From positions 62,001 through 126,000 of the forward strand of contig JAGASI010000011.1 in the NCBI GenBank assembly GCA_017621845.1: a DNA stretch of 64,000 nucleotides, written 5' to 3'. Shown piece by piece: positions 43,604-52,810 of this stretch. Origin of the DNA: Muribaculaceae bacterium. GTDB lineage: Bacteria > Bacteroidota > Bacteroidia > Bacteroidales > Muribaculaceae. Positions within the stretch are counted from its first letter, which is position 1, and the number at the start of each line of letters is the position of its first letter. Under the pieces are notes generated by a model. The model saw only the letters and a list, made by a program, of their open reading frames with translations, was not told the DNA's origin and ran no database searches. A program made the translations under genes and the position numbers.

Positions 43604-44050
43604 TTAGAAGTCGAATAGACTGGGTTGAACATTGATTTCTTCTCCGGCTTTGGGTGCCGTGGTCGGCTTGGGTTGAGCCTTCGGCGCTGACTGCCGTCTG
43701 ATTTCTCGGAGTTGTTCCTCTCGGTATTGCTCCATAGCTTGCTCTTTGAGTTCCGCCTTGTCCTCATCTGAGAGTTCCGGCTTTGATACCACGATGTTGC
43801 AGTTGACCTTTCCGCAGTCCTCAATCTCGTTCTCGTCGAAGTAGTGGACCAATATGTTCATCACGGTGGTGTCGTCCACACAACACATTCCGCTCTTTTG
43901 GATTTGCGAACAGAGATAGTTCACGGCTCCCTCCATACTCTTTGAGGGGTTCGCCATCTTGATAGCGAATGATGGTTCGGCGATGCAACGCTCCTGTAGC
44001 ATCTGCTGCATTGCTGCGATTGCAGCGTTGTTTGATTTGTGTGTAGCCAT
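43604..44050 (-). CDS. pcfK: PcfK-like protein
   Basis: The 148-residue protein has a helical core (PSFAIKMANPSKSMEGAVNYLCSQI ... MNILVHYFDENEI), then a charged helix and a Pro/Ala/Lys linker, ending in VQPSLFDF. The layout and the pairing with pcfJ identify it as the PcfK-like family. Function within the element is unknown. It is 12 nt downstream of the small membrane protein gene. Confidence 0.76.
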   Translation of the reverse strand: MATHKSNNAAIAAMQQMLQERCIAEPSFAIKMANPSKSMEGAVNYLCSQIQKSGMCCVDDTTVMNILVHYFDENEIEDCGKVNCNIVVSKPELSDEDKAELKEQAMEQYREEQLREIRRQSAPKAQPKPTTAPKAGEEINVQPSLFDF

Positions 44051-44062
44051 ATCAGTTGAGTT

Positions 44063-44278
44063 TTATAAAGTGAGTAGCCAATAGATTATCATCAGTGCGG
44101 AGATTAGGCTGACAACCCAGCCTACGCCTCGGAATATCGGTCGGAGAAACACCCACAACACCAATCCGAGTATTGCCCCGATTATCCCCACCGCCCAGAG
44201 GAGAACCTTTTTTATGCGGTTGAGACTGGAGATGGATGCTCTGCCTCGTCTAATTGATATGTTGTTGTTCGTTTTCAT
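44063..44278 (-). CDS. Small two-helix membrane protein
   Basis: The 71-residue protein is started at ATG 44276-44278; the longer frame above it runs into the palindrome. After a basic N-terminus (ISIRRGRASISSLNRIKK) come two hydrophobic helices, VLLWAVGIIGAILGLVLWVFL and VGWVVSLISALMIIYWLLTL. It is the first gene of the pcfK-pcfJ set, a frequent arrangement in Bacteroides conjugative elements. Confidence 0.65.
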   Translation of the reverse strand: MKTNNNISIRRGRASISSLNRIKKVLLWAVGIIGAILGLVLWVFLRPIFRGVGWVVSLISALMIIYWLLTL

Positions 44279-44318
44279 CGTGCGACATTTTTTTATGCGT
44301 CTATCGACTATCGAAGTT

Positions 44319-44467
44319 TTGCTTGCTCGTTGACACTGCCGCGTGCGGAGGCAAAGAAGGGCTGTTCGCCCTTTGGCGGAAAAATACGAGCCGTAGGTCT
44401 GGAGATTTTTCAGCCAAAAGGCAAAAGAATAGCCCTGCTCCGCACGTTTCTTAATCCGAGCAAGCAA
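44319..44467. repeat. 149-nt imperfect palindrome
   Basis: Nested arms: TTGCTTGCTCG (44319-44329) with CGAGCAAGCAA (44457-44467); CGTGCGGAG (44342-44350) with CTCCGCACG (44438-44446); AGGGCT (44358-44363) with AGCCCT (44431-44436); GCCCTTTGGC with GCCAAAAGGC; GGAAAAAT with ATTTTTC. The apical loop is about 20 nt. Internal bulges are uneven, as in structured RNAs, oriT stems or attC-like sites. It fills the 299-nt gap before the GNAT gene. Confidence 0.7.
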
Positions 44468-44565
44468 CGCTTCCTGAGTTGATAGTTCGCATCAGTGGAG
44501 CTAAGACTCCGTGACGGTGAAAACGAATGACAGCATATTGGCACTGGAATCCCATGAAAAATGGC

Positions 44566-44573
44566 TAATTTTG
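44566..44573 (+). promoter_or_regulatory. -7 element almost abutting the GNAT start
   Basis: TAATTTTG lies only 4 nt before ATG 44578. If used, transcription would start at or after that ATG, making it leaderless or forcing use of the second in-frame ATG at 44590. The -33 match is poor. Confidence 0.35.
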
Positions 44574-44577
44574 TGAT

Positions 44578-45105
44578 ATGAAATCAGATATGGACATACA
44601 GATACGGCAGGAAAGACAAGAAGATTTTCAACTAATCAGAGAACTTGTAAGACACGCATTTGCTCTCGCTGAACACAGCGATGGCGATGAGCATAACCTG
44701 ATTGAAAGGTTGAGGCTATCCCCGGAATATATTCCAGAGTTATCGCTCGTCGCTGTATCCGGCGACAATGTTCTCGGACACATAATGTTCAGTAAAATTT
44801 CCATCGCTCAAACTGAGGCTATCGCTCTCGCTCCTTTGGCAGACAGACCAGATATTCAAAGAAAGTGTATCGGCACATCTTTAGTTACAGCAGGGCATGA
44901 ACTGGCTCGCAGGATGGGATATTCATGTTCTGTTGTTTTGGGCAATCCTTTATATTACTCAAAATTCGGTTATGAAAAGGCCTCAGCTTATGGAATTATT
45001 GCTCCTTTTGAAGTCCCAGATGAATATTATATGGTTTACGGTCTTGACAATATTGATGATATTCCCCAAGGTAATGTCAAATATTCAGATGCCTTTGGCA
45101 TATAA
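44578..45105 (+). CDS. GNAT-family N-acetyltransferase (YhbS-like)
   Basis: A 175-residue protein: IRQERQEDFQLIRELVRHAF, LVAVSGDNVLGHIMFSKI, the acetyl-CoA-loop region RKCIGTSLVTAGHELARRMGYSCSVVLGN and PLYYSKFGYEKASAYGI. This is the YhbS subgroup of GNATs. The usual R/Q-x-x-G-x-G/A loop is RKCIGTS. The substrate is unknown. The start may be ATG 44590. It stands alone on the plus strand between the palindrome and repeat R1. Confidence 0.8.
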   Translation: MKSDMDIQIRQERQEDFQLIRELVRHAFALAEHSDGDEHNLIERLRLSPEYIPELSLVAVSGDNVLGHIMFSKISIAQTEAIALAPLADRPDIQRKCIGTSLVTAGHELARRMGYSCSVVLGNPLYYSKFGYEKASAYGIIAPFEVPDEYYMVYGLDNIDDIPQGNVKYSDAFGI

Positions 45106-45533
45106 TGTGCCCAGTCCCGGCAGGGCGAGTCTGTGATAAGCCGACAACGCAGACGGCGGATTATCACTGTCTCGACCCGTGGACTGCTGAAACAAGCGGC
45201 AAGTGGCTGGATGGTCGTAAAAGTCCTTATCAGGCAACGGCGAAAACGAACATGGAGAACGGCAATAAGTCTCCGAGGTGGCATCAGCGAAGCCGTTGCC
45301 AATCCTCGGAGGCGTTGCCGGTTCTCGGTGTTGCGGTGAGTCCGAATGCTTCGCACCGCGCACCGGCTGCGCCGACATGCGCTTTCGGCTCACTCGCGAA
45401 TGTTATTTCCGCAGTTGCCCGTAGGCGTGATGCGGTCAACAATTCAGACCGCCTTGCCTCTTGCCACTTATACTTGCTGAAATACGATTATTCATGTTTC
45501 TTCTAAGATTTACATCTTTAGCATAAATATGCA
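45106..45533. other. Non-coding stretch holding repeat copy R1
   Basis: No convincing gene is seen. Nearly all of it is occupied by the structured repeat described at 45179-45468. Open frames here lack ribosome sites and follow the repeat on both strands. Confidence 0.6.
45179..45468. repeat. Structured direct repeat R1 (left of the czc cassette)
   Basis: It starts GTGGACTGCTGAAACAAGCGG and is closely similar to 52811-53078, in the same orientation. It contains a hairpin (CCGAGG-TGGCA ... TGCCA-AT-CCTCGG). Unlike the other copy it has a 76-bp insert (45333-45408) whose ends pair (GTGAG-T-CCGAA with TTCGG-CTCAC). It ends with GCGGTC...GACCGC and CCTCTTGCC. Confidence 0.75.
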
Positions 45534-46451
45534 TTATTCAGATGCTTTATCGTGAGTGATACGATCATGGTACTCTTCTTTACATACTTTATTCTTGGTT
45601 TCAACCTCGATAGTGCTGTGGGCAATACCCGCAGAACTAAGGCGAGCACGCAAACTGTCTATTGTCCTATCCACATCCGAAGGCGAATCCACTACAACAT
45701 GTACTGTAAGTGCTACCTGTGTGGTACTCAACGGCCAGATATGCAGATGATGATATGAGACGACGAGTGGTGTCGCATCTATTATATTCTCAATCTTGTG
45801 TATATCTATATCCTTCGGAACGGCATCAAAGGAGAGGTTCAGACTCTCTCGTAATAGGGAATAAGAACTTACGGCTATTATCGCAGCTACGACCAGACCT
45901 ATTATCGGGTCAAGCTGATACCATCCTGTAAACCTGATTACTATACCTGAAATAACGACACCGACTGAAACCAGAGTGTCGGCTGCCATATGGAGAAAAG
46001 CTCCTTTCACATTGAGATCCCCCCGTGAATGCTTCATTAGCATCCAGGTAGTAACTCCATTTATTATCACGCCAATTCCGGCGACCCAGGCCACAACATC
46101 GCCGTTTACGACAACGGGCGACTGCAATCTCTCAATTGACTCTATGACAATAAAAACAACGGCTATATAGAGTATTACTGCGTTAATGAGGGAGGCCTCG
46201 ATTGTTGCTCGGCCAAGTCCATAGGTAAAACGTGCGGAGGCGGGTCGTAAGGCAGCTTTGTATGCCAGCAGTGCGATAAGCAGCGAAGCCACGTCGCTGA
46301 GATTATGTCCCGCGTCACTGAGCAATCCCATAGAGTCTGTCGCAAAGCCAAATATAGCTTCGATGACAGTGTATGCCAAATTTAGTCCTATTGCCCAATA
46401 GAACACCTTACCGAGAGCCGGTGAAAAATGATGGGCATGTTGCTTGCTCAT
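45534..46451 (-). CDS. CDF-family cation efflux transporter (CzcD/ZitB-like)
   Basis: A 305-residue protein with six predicted membrane segments. The CDF metal site appears as LLSDAGHNLSDVASLL (H-x3-D in helix 2) and FLHMAADTLVSVGVV (H-x3-D in helix 5). The cytoplasmic C-terminal domain has YHHLHIWPLSTTQVALTVHV. It exports Zn2+/Cd2+/Co2+ from the cytoplasm to the periplasm in exchange for protons. It is the last gene of the metal efflux run, 23 nt after the membrane-fusion gene, feeding the RND pump (inference). Confidence 0.9.
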   Translation of the reverse strand: MSKQHAHHFSPALGKVFYWAIGLNLAYTVIEAIFGFATDSMGLLSDAGHNLSDVASLLIALLAYKAALRPASARFTYGLGRATIEASLINAVILYIAVVFIVIESIERLQSPVVVNGDVVAWVAGIGVIINGVTTWMLMKHSRGDLNVKGAFLHMAADTLVSVGVVISGIVIRFTGWYQLDPIIGLVVAAIIAVSSYSLLRESLNLSFDAVPKDIDIHKIENIIDATPLVVSYHHLHIWPLSTTQVALTVHVVVDSPSDVDRTIDSLRARLSSAGIAHSTIEVETKNKVCKEEYHDRITHDKASE

Positions 46452-46474
46452 GATTAAAGAATTTGTACTGATTG

Positions 46475-47656
46475 TTAATGTTCCCCGTGGTCGGCAGACA
46501 TCGATGCAAGATAAAAAGCGTTAGATGTTACGACTTCCGCATCTTCTGGTAACGGTTTGACGAGACTGATTTGTGTGTATCCGAGTTCAGAGACTCCTGT
46601 AATGACTTCAGCACGACCGAAACGATACATATCCACGCCATTTTCCTGTTCGTTGCCCTGAAAAACGAAGATATATTTCTTGCCCTCTATATCAACTATG
46701 GCATCATCGTGAACAGCCGGGACAAGATGCTGTCCGGTATTTATAGACCCGACGACATTAGTTCCGGCTGCAAGACTGAACTTTTGACCAGGATTTAGGC
46801 TGACATGAACGGCAATGGCCTTTGTGTCAGGGTCAACATTGCTGTTGATCTGAGTTACTTTACCATTCAGTCTTTCACCTGAGTTGTCGGTGAGCGCCAT
46901 TTCTACAGTCTGCCCGATCTTAACCAACGCCAGATCTTTCGGAAATATATTCAACAATACGAAAGGAGCGGAATTGTCCGCCACCTGCATCATAGGCGCC
47001 GTAGGATCAATGTATGCTCCTGTCGTTGCTGTTATCTTTATAACAGTTCCGGAGATAAGAGATTTCACAGGCATCTGCAGCGATATGTTTCCTGCTCCGG
47101 CTTGCTTAGGTGAGATGCCGATTTGGACAAGTTGCCGGGCAAGTCCTTGCTGTGTGGCCAAAGCGGTCTGATAAGAGGCCGAAGCCAACTGAAGGTTCTT
47201 GGCGATTCCGGCACCTGCGTCGGCAAGAGCCTGTTGCCGTTTTAACTCCTGCTGAGCCGTTTCCGTCTCACGACAGGCGACCAGATAGTCCTTCTGCATC
47301 TGCACTATCTCGGTGTTCTCGATATATGCTACAGTCTGACCGGCGCTTATGTGTTGGCCCTCCACTACCGTTATCTTTTTGACAACACCGGGAAGAAGTG
47401 CAGAAACATCCGAAAGATTCTGAGGATTCAACGAAATCTGTCCATTTGCACGAATGTTAGTGCCAAGTTCCTTTTCTTCGATTTTGCCAAGCGTAATGCC
47501 TACGGCATCCATCTGTTTCTGGGACAGCTCCACGACATCGGACACCATCTCTGTTTCCTCCGCTGATTCCTTGTCCGCAGAGTTATTCTCTTTTGAAGAG
47601 CATGAAGTCGCCAGGAGAAGCCCAAGCACTATGAGATAATTATATTTAGTTTTCAT
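46475..47656 (-). CDS. czcB: CzcB-type periplasmic adaptor of an RND metal efflux pump
   Basis: A 393-residue lipoprotein: signal peptide with lipobox ATSC (about residue 19), barrel-sandwich/lipoyl part (GVVKKITVVEGQHISAGQTVAYIENTEIV), a helical hairpin (about 115-180) and beta-barrel region (VKSLISGTVIKITATTGAYI, PFVLLNIFPKDLALV). It bridges the inner-membrane CzcA and the outer-membrane CzcC. It overlaps the czcC stop by 4 nt. Metal specificity cannot be read from the adaptor. Confidence 0.86.
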   Translation of the reverse strand: MKTKYNYLIVLGLLLATSCSSKENNSADKESAEETEMVSDVVELSQKQMDAVGITLGKIEEKELGTNIRANGQISLNPQNLSDVSALLPGVVKKITVVEGQHISAGQTVAYIENTEIVQMQKDYLVACRETETAQQELKRQQALADAGAGIAKNLQLASASYQTALATQQGLARQLVQIGISPKQAGAGNISLQMPVKSLISGTVIKITATTGAYIDPTAPMMQVADNSAPFVLLNIFPKDLALVKIGQTVEMALTDNSGERLNGKVTQINSNVDPDTKAIAVHVSLNPGQKFSLAAGTNVVGSINTGQHLVPAVHDDAIVDIEGKKYIFVFQGNEQENGVDMYRFGRAEVITGVSELGYTQISLVKPLPEDAEVVTSNAFYLASMSADHGEH

Positions 47657-48891
47657 TTGTTTCCTTTTAAGTAGTTCAACATTAAAATTGCCTGATTATA
47701 ATCGTTGATGGCACCGGCATATTTGAGCTGTATGTCAAGTGCGGTTTGCTGATTTTGGATGTATTCTACATAACCGATTTCTCCGTTATCATACTCCACT
47801 TGAGAAAGGCGGGCCATTGCAGCGGCTTCTGTCACTCCTTGCCTTTTATAATAATCAAGCACTTGCCGGGCTCGTTTCAGTTCATTTTCCGCTTCCTGAT
47901 ACTGGCTTTCCATTGTCTGCCTTGCCTGTCGCATGGCAACCTCGTTAAGCTCGATGTCACGTTTGGCTGCCTTTACCTTTGCACGTTGCGCTCCAAAAAA
48001 CAGCGGTACACTGATTCCGACTTCAAAACCCATGAAATTACCCTTTTCAAAACGCTCGCGCTCTATATGATAAGGATTGAAACCCTTGATGAGAGCCTGC
48101 ACGTTGACACCGATGCTGAGTTCAGGAACAAAACCTTGTCGCGCGACGCTTAAATTCCTACGGGATGCTTCCATTTGCGCTTTCAGAAATCCCTGAGTCG
48201 GTGTGTTTTCAAAAATGAAAGGTTCCTGTATGTTATTGTCAGTGATTTCCGCAAGCGGCTCGGATGGCACAATAGATACGTCCGTATTCAGCAGACGTCC
48301 AAGTGCCAACTGTGCTGTGACACAGCTCTGCACCGCTTTTTGTAGTTCTATTTTATTTTCATTATATGCGCGTTGTGCGTTTATAAGTTCAAGATGACTG
48401 ATTTCTCCGACCTTGTACCTTGTATCCGCAAGATATACGAAGTGGCTGTAGACGCTGTCTTGCTTTTGAAGAATCTCTACAGTACGTTGTGCCATCAGTA
48501 AAGTATAATAGCAAGAACTTACATCTCGGATTACCTCGTTGCGGCTTACATTCAGATTTGATTTGGCCACCTCTGTCTCGGCCTTCAGATATTTCCGCTT
48601 GGCAACATAGGAAGTGGGGAATTCAAAAGACTGGCTGAAAGTCACGGCATTGTCGGGACTTCCCCCCGATGTGGGATCCTGGCTCAGAGAAATTGAAGTC
48701 TGCGGCAGGTCGAGCCATGAACCCTGAAGATCCTGAGATTTCGCGACCTCAAGGTTGCTGCTCCGAAGGTCGAGATTGTCGCGCAGAGCCGCATCTATAC
48801 ATTCCTGTAAGTTCAGCCTGACTTCCTGTCCATGACAGACAAGACCGATGTAAGTCATTAAAATAAACAATATATATTTAATTGCTTTCAT
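47653..48891 (-). CDS. czcC: CzcC-type outer-membrane efflux channel (TolC family)
   Basis: The 412-residue protein has a signal peptide (residues 1-21, LVCHG|Q) and two OEP repeats with long helical hairpins (NLQECIDAALRDNLDLRSSNLEV; RQTMESQYQEAENELKRARQVL) and a C-terminal YVEYIQNQQTALDIQL. It forms a trimeric channel across the outer membrane for the CzcAB pump. Its ATG overlaps the end of czcA by 14 nt. Confidence 0.86.
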   Translation of the reverse strand: MKAIKYILFILMTYIGLVCHGQEVRLNLQECIDAALRDNLDLRSSNLEVAKSQDLQGSWLDLPQTSISLSQDPTSGGSPDNAVTFSQSFEFPTSYVAKRKYLKAETEVAKSNLNVSRNEVIRDVSSCYYTLLMAQRTVEILQKQDSVYSHFVYLADTRYKVGEISHLELINAQRAYNENKIELQKAVQSCVTAQLALGRLLNTDVSIVPSEPLAEITDNNIQEPFIFENTPTQGFLKAQMEASRRNLSVARQGFVPELSIGVNVQALIKGFNPYHIERERFEKGNFMGFEVGISVPLFFGAQRAKVKAAKRDIELNEVAMRQARQTMESQYQEAENELKRARQVLDYYKRQGVTEAAAMARLSQVEYDNGEIGYVEYIQNQQTALDIQLKYAGAINDYNQAILMLNYLKGNK

Positions 48892-51800
48892 TCTTTTTAC
48901 TTTTCTTTGTTTTGGTGAAAGTTTTGTAGATTGCCGGCATCACGAGCAGCGTCAGGATAGTGGCAGTGACCAGACCTCCTATAACTACCGTGGCGAGCGG
49001 GCGTTGTACCTCGGCACCGTCGCCGTGCGACAAGGCCATAGGCAGAAAACCGAATGAGGCTACAAGTGCCGTCATTATGACAGGACGCAGACGTTCCTCG
49101 CATCCCATGATGACACGCTTGCGGATATTGCTGACACCTTCCTTTTCCAGATTGTTGAACTGTCCTATAAGTACAAGACCGTTGAGGACTGCCACACCGA
49201 ACAAGGCGATGAACCCCACTCCGGCAGATATGCTGAATGGCATTCCGCGCATCCACAGGGCCAGTATTCCGCCAATTGTGGCAAGAGGTATGGCGGAGAA
49301 TACCATCAGTGTCTCCGGTATGTTTTTCAGAGTTGCATACAGCAACAGCAAAATCACGATCAATGCAAGCGGCAGAGCAATAGAAAGACGACCGGTAGCC
49401 TCCTTCAGATTCTGGAACTGGCCTCCGTATGTATAATAATAACCCGATGGCAGATTGAGGTTGTTGTCGAGTATGTTCTGAATCTCCTCAACTGTACTCT
49501 GCACATCACGCCCCCTGACATTGAATCCGACAAAAATCCTGCGCTGGCCATCTTCATGTGTTATCTGGGCAGGAGCTCCCTCAAAACTTATGTCTGCGAC
49601 CTGTCGTAACGGAACAGTTCCACCGTCAGGTAACGGAAGATAAAGATTCTCCAGGGTAGAGACATCATTGCGTATTTTCTCATCAAGCCTCACAACGAGA
49701 TCAAAACTTTTATCACCCTCGTAAACTGAACCTGTACTTTTCCCGGCAAAAGCTGCTTCGAGAATACTGTTGGCTGTGGAAACCGGAATGCCGTACTGCG
49801 CCAGTCGGTCACGGTTGTATTTCACTTGTATCTGAGGCAATCCCTGAACCTCTTCCACGAAAGGCTCGGACACCCCTTTTACATTTTTTATCAGATTCGC
49901 TATCTTCTTGGCCGAGGCTTCAAGTTTGTCAAGATCATCGCCGTATATCTTGATAGCCACATCTTGTTTTATTCCAGTAATCAGTTCATTGTTACGCATC
50001 TGGATAGGTTGTGACATTTCGACTTCCATTCCGGGAATGATGCTGAGGGCTTCCTCCATTTTCTCCATCAGTTCGTCTTTTGTCTTAGCCGAGATCCATT
50101 CACTTTTCGGCTTTAACGATATGAGCATGTCGGCGCGTTCCATCGGCATGGGATCCGTGGGGATCTCGGAACTTCCGATACGTGTGACGGCCTGCTTCAC
50201 CTCTGGAAACTGTTCCTTGATAATCTTCTCTGCAAGAGTAGTTGCCTTCACCATCTGCGAAAGTGATGTGCCCTGAGCCATGCTTATCTCCGCCGCGAAG
50301 TCGCCTTCCTCAAGATTGGGGATGAACTCTCCTCCCATTCTGGTGAATATCCAGACGCTGATGCCGAAAAGTATGACCATGACCGCAATCAGAGTCTTGC
50401 TCCAGTTGAGGGCGAAATTGAGAACCGGACGATACCATTGCTGCAGTTTGGCAATAAGTCGATCGGAAAAATTACGCTTGTGGACGCTCTTTTTGCTGAG
50501 GAATAAAGCGCTCGCAGCCGGAACATAAGTCAGCGACAGGATGAAGGCTCCGAGTATCGCGAAAAAAATAGTCAGCGCCATCGGCCGGAACATTTTTCCC
50601 TCTATCCCTCCTAACGTCAGCAAGGGAAGGTAAACCATCATGATGATTATTTCGCCGAAAGCGGCTGAATTCCTTATTCTGGATGCGGAGTAATACACTT
50701 CCTCATCCATTTGAGCCTGTGTTAGCCGGGCTCCGTGATATTTCGTCGTGCTTATGGCTATATGATGACATACAGCTTCTACAATAATCACCGCTCCATC
50801 TACAATCAATCCGAAGTCGATAGCTCCAAGGCTCATCAGGTTCCCGCTTACTCCGAATAGTTTCATCATACCGAAAGCGAACAGCATGGCAAGAGGAATT
50901 ACTGACGCCACTACAACTCCGGCTCGGAAATTGCCGAGAAACAGAACAAGGATAAACACTACAATCAGGAAACCCTCGACAAGATTACGGGTAATGGTAT
51001 CTGTGACGCGGTCAACAAGTTGGGTTCGGTCTATAAAAGGCTCAATGACCACTCCTTCCGGAAGACTCTTCTGTATCTGTGCCATTCGTTCCTTGACATT
51101 TCTGATGACTTCCTGAAAGTTTTCACCCTTAAGCATTAAAGAGATTCCGGCAACTACCTCACCCTCGCCATTGCGTGTCACTGCACCGTATCGTGTGGCT
51201 GAGCCATACTGAACATTAGCGACATCCCTTATAAGGACCGGGGAGCCGTTGACGGTCTTGACGGGGATTTTGCTTATATCATCCAAGGACTTTACCAGAC
51301 CTATACCGCGGATGAAATACTGATTGCTGTTTTTTTCTATATAACTGCCGCCGGTGTTTTCGTTGCCATTTTCGAGAGCGCTATATATATCGTTGACAGT
51401 CAGGCCGAATGAATTAAGCCGGTCGGCATCGACCGCAACTTCATACTGTTTGACGAATCCTCCCCAGCCGCTGACTTCCGCAACTCCCGGTGTGCCGGAA
51501 AGCTGTTTGCGCACTATCCAGTCCTGCATCGTTCGCAGGTCGGTGAGGGTGTACTTGTCCTCATACCCTTTCTTGGGACGGATGGTATAATGGTATATTT
51601 CGCCGAGACCTGTCGCAATCGGACCGAGATTGACCGATGCCTTCCCTTGCGGAAGCTGTTCCTCAGCCTCCTTGAGCATCTGATTCACCTGCTCACGTGC
51701 CCAATATGTGTCAGCGTTATCATCAAATACAAGAGTAATGACCGACAGCCCACTACGGCTGATGCTTCGGCGTTCCTTAACTTTTGGTATATTGGCAAGC

Positions 51801-52015
51801 GCCATCTCAACGGGTGTCGTGATGAACTGTTCCACCTCCTGCGCTCCCAATGACGGAGCCTGCGTTATCACCTGCACTTGATTGTTGGTAATGTCCGGGG
51901 TAGAGTCGAAAGGCAGCTGTGTGAGTGACCATATACCCCACACAATCAGCGCCAATGTGAATACGCCGACTGCCAGTTTGTTTTTTATCGAAAATTGAAT
52001 TATTCTTTGAAACAT
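48878..52015 (-). CDS. czcA: CzcA-type heavy-metal RND transporter
   Basis: The 1045-residue HME-RND pump has 12 predicted membrane helices and two large periplasmic loops. Helix 4 carries IDFGLIVDGAVIIVEA, the DFGxxxDGAV motif of the divalent-cation (Zn/Co/Cd) subgroup; Cu/Ag CusA pumps differ there. It uses the proton gradient to export metal through CzcC. It is first of four minus-strand efflux genes. The preceding His-rich gene ends 295 nt upstream, so it may or may not share the promoter. Confidence 0.92.
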   Translation of the reverse strand: MFQRIIQFSIKNKLAVGVFTLALIVWGIWSLTQLPFDSTPDITNNQVQVITQAPSLGAQEVEQFITTPVEMALANIPKVKERRSISRSGLSVITLVFDDNADTYWAREQVNQMLKEAEEQLPQGKASVNLGPIATGLGEIYHYTIRPKKGYEDKYTLTDLRTMQDWIVRKQLSGTPGVAEVSGWGGFVKQYEVAVDADRLNSFGLTVNDIYSALENGNENTGGSYIEKNSNQYFIRGIGLVKSLDDISKIPVKTVNGSPVLIRDVANVQYGSATRYGAVTRNGEGEVVAGISLMLKGENFQEVIRNVKERMAQIQKSLPEGVVIEPFIDRTQLVDRVTDTITRNLVEGFLIVVFILVLFLGNFRAGVVVASVIPLAMLFAFGMMKLFGVSGNLMSLGAIDFGLIVDGAVIIVEAVCHHIAISTTKYHGARLTQAQMDEEVYYSASRIRNSAAFGEIIIMMVYLPLLTLGGIEGKMFRPMALTIFFAILGAFILSLTYVPAASALFLSKKSVHKRNFSDRLIAKLQQWYRPVLNFALNWSKTLIAVMVILFGISVWIFTRMGGEFIPNLEEGDFAAEISMAQGTSLSQMVKATTLAEKIIKEQFPEVKQAVTRIGSSEIPTDPMPMERADMLISLKPKSEWISAKTKDELMEKMEEALSIIPGMEVEMSQPIQMRNNELITGIKQDVAIKIYGDDLDKLEASAKKIANLIKNVKGVSEPFVEEVQGLPQIQVKYNRDRLAQYGIPVSTANSILEAAFAGKSTGSVYEGDKSFDLVVRLDEKIRNDVSTLENLYLPLPDGGTVPLRQVADISFEGAPAQITHEDGQRRIFVGFNVRGRDVQSTVEEIQNILDNNLNLPSGYYYTYGGQFQNLKEATGRLSIALPLALIVILLLLYATLKNIPETLMVFSAIPLATIGGILALWMRGMPFSISAGVGFIALFGVAVLNGLVLIGQFNNLEKEGVSNIRKRVIMGCEERLRPVIMTALVASFGFLPMALSHGDGAEVQRPLATVVIGGLVTATILTLLVMPAIYKTFTKTKKSKKNESN

Positions 52016-52310
52016 ATGATCAAAATATTATTGGGAGGCCAAGACACGACTCGGCATAACCTTGAAATATGAATATACAACAAGTAGCCAAAGCCTTTTG
52101 ATTTTGTCAAACGGCTTTTCCTCAAAAAAAAATGAGAGAAGTATCCACGGCCTCTTATTGATAGATATGGCGACATCGTATCGGAACTGACTATTCCGAC
52201 ATCTCAGTTGTTGAATGCCACATCAGAATGAGCATTTACTACGGACGGAATGAGTGTATATGTATATCTCTTTGTAAAGACTGATAATACAGCTCTGTCC
52301 GTGGACAGTA

Positions 52311-52703
52311 TTAGATTAAAGTACGTGGGGGCGCTCTGAGATAATTTGCTTCCTCAGTGTAAGGTAATTGATATGATATAATCTGCTCCGTCTTAATTTG
52401 TGAAACGGAACCGGAAAAGAAAAGGATCCTTATAATATTCAGGACGGCAATGAAATCAGGAATAACTTTAGCAGGAATATTATTGAGAGTTTGGATTTTA
52501 CCCTCAATTACAGCACCTTTTTCTATGCACTGAGTTCCATCGCTATGATGGCGTGTGTGTTTATCATTGTCGGTATTGTCCTTCTCGCAGTGTTCAACAT
52601 ATACACATGCTGCATCATTATGATGATGATGCGGTGTCACGGTAACAAGCAGCAACATAAGCACTGCCAGAACCATTGCGGCGATATGTATTTGTCGACT
52701 CAT
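52311..52703 (-). CDS. His-rich small membrane/periplasmic protein (DUF6769-like)
   Basis: The 130-residue protein is started at ATG 52701-52703 because a good promoter lies just upstream. The hydrophobic N-terminus (HIAAMVLAVLMLLLVTVTP) is followed by HHHHNDAACVYVEHCEKD and DKHTRHHSDGTQC, a His/Cys/Asp-rich metal-binding stretch. A second hydrophobic part is at about residues 78-95. I recognise it as the DUF6769-type protein often found next to CzcCBA in Bacteroidetes. The likely role is periplasmic metal binding or sensing for the pump (inference). Confidence 0.7.
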   Translation of the reverse strand: MSRQIHIAAMVLAVLMLLLVTVTPHHHHNDAACVYVEHCEKDNTDNDKHTRHHSDGTQCIEKGAVIEGKIQTLNNIPAKVIPDFIAVLNIIRILFFSGSVSQIKTEQIISYQLPYTEEANYLRAPPRTLI

Positions 52704-52727
52704 ATACTGAGAACATTTTTCAACCCG

Positions 52728-52757
52728 CAAAGTTAATACTTTTTTCTGAGATCCCAA
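52728..52757 (-). promoter_or_regulatory. Promoter of the His-rich gene and possibly the czc operon
   Basis: On the minus strand TTG, 19 nt, then TAACTTTG fits the Bacteroidetes sigma pattern (TTTG-N19-TAnnTTTG). The -7 element ends 24 nt before the ATG. It is the cleanest promoter in the window. Confidence 0.65.
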
Positions 52758-52810
52758 CCTAAGTATTGCAATTTATACATTCATGCACCTCGATTGGAAT
52801 TTACTTGCCA

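Noticed and set aside
44578..44590. Leaderless GNAT mRNA from the TAATTTTG element
   Set aside because: The -33 match is poor and an alternative ATG exists at 44590. Listed only as a weak promoter.
45105..45506. 133-codon frame across repeat R1
   Set aside because: It follows the structured repeat, has no ribosome site, and the same frame is broken in copy R2.
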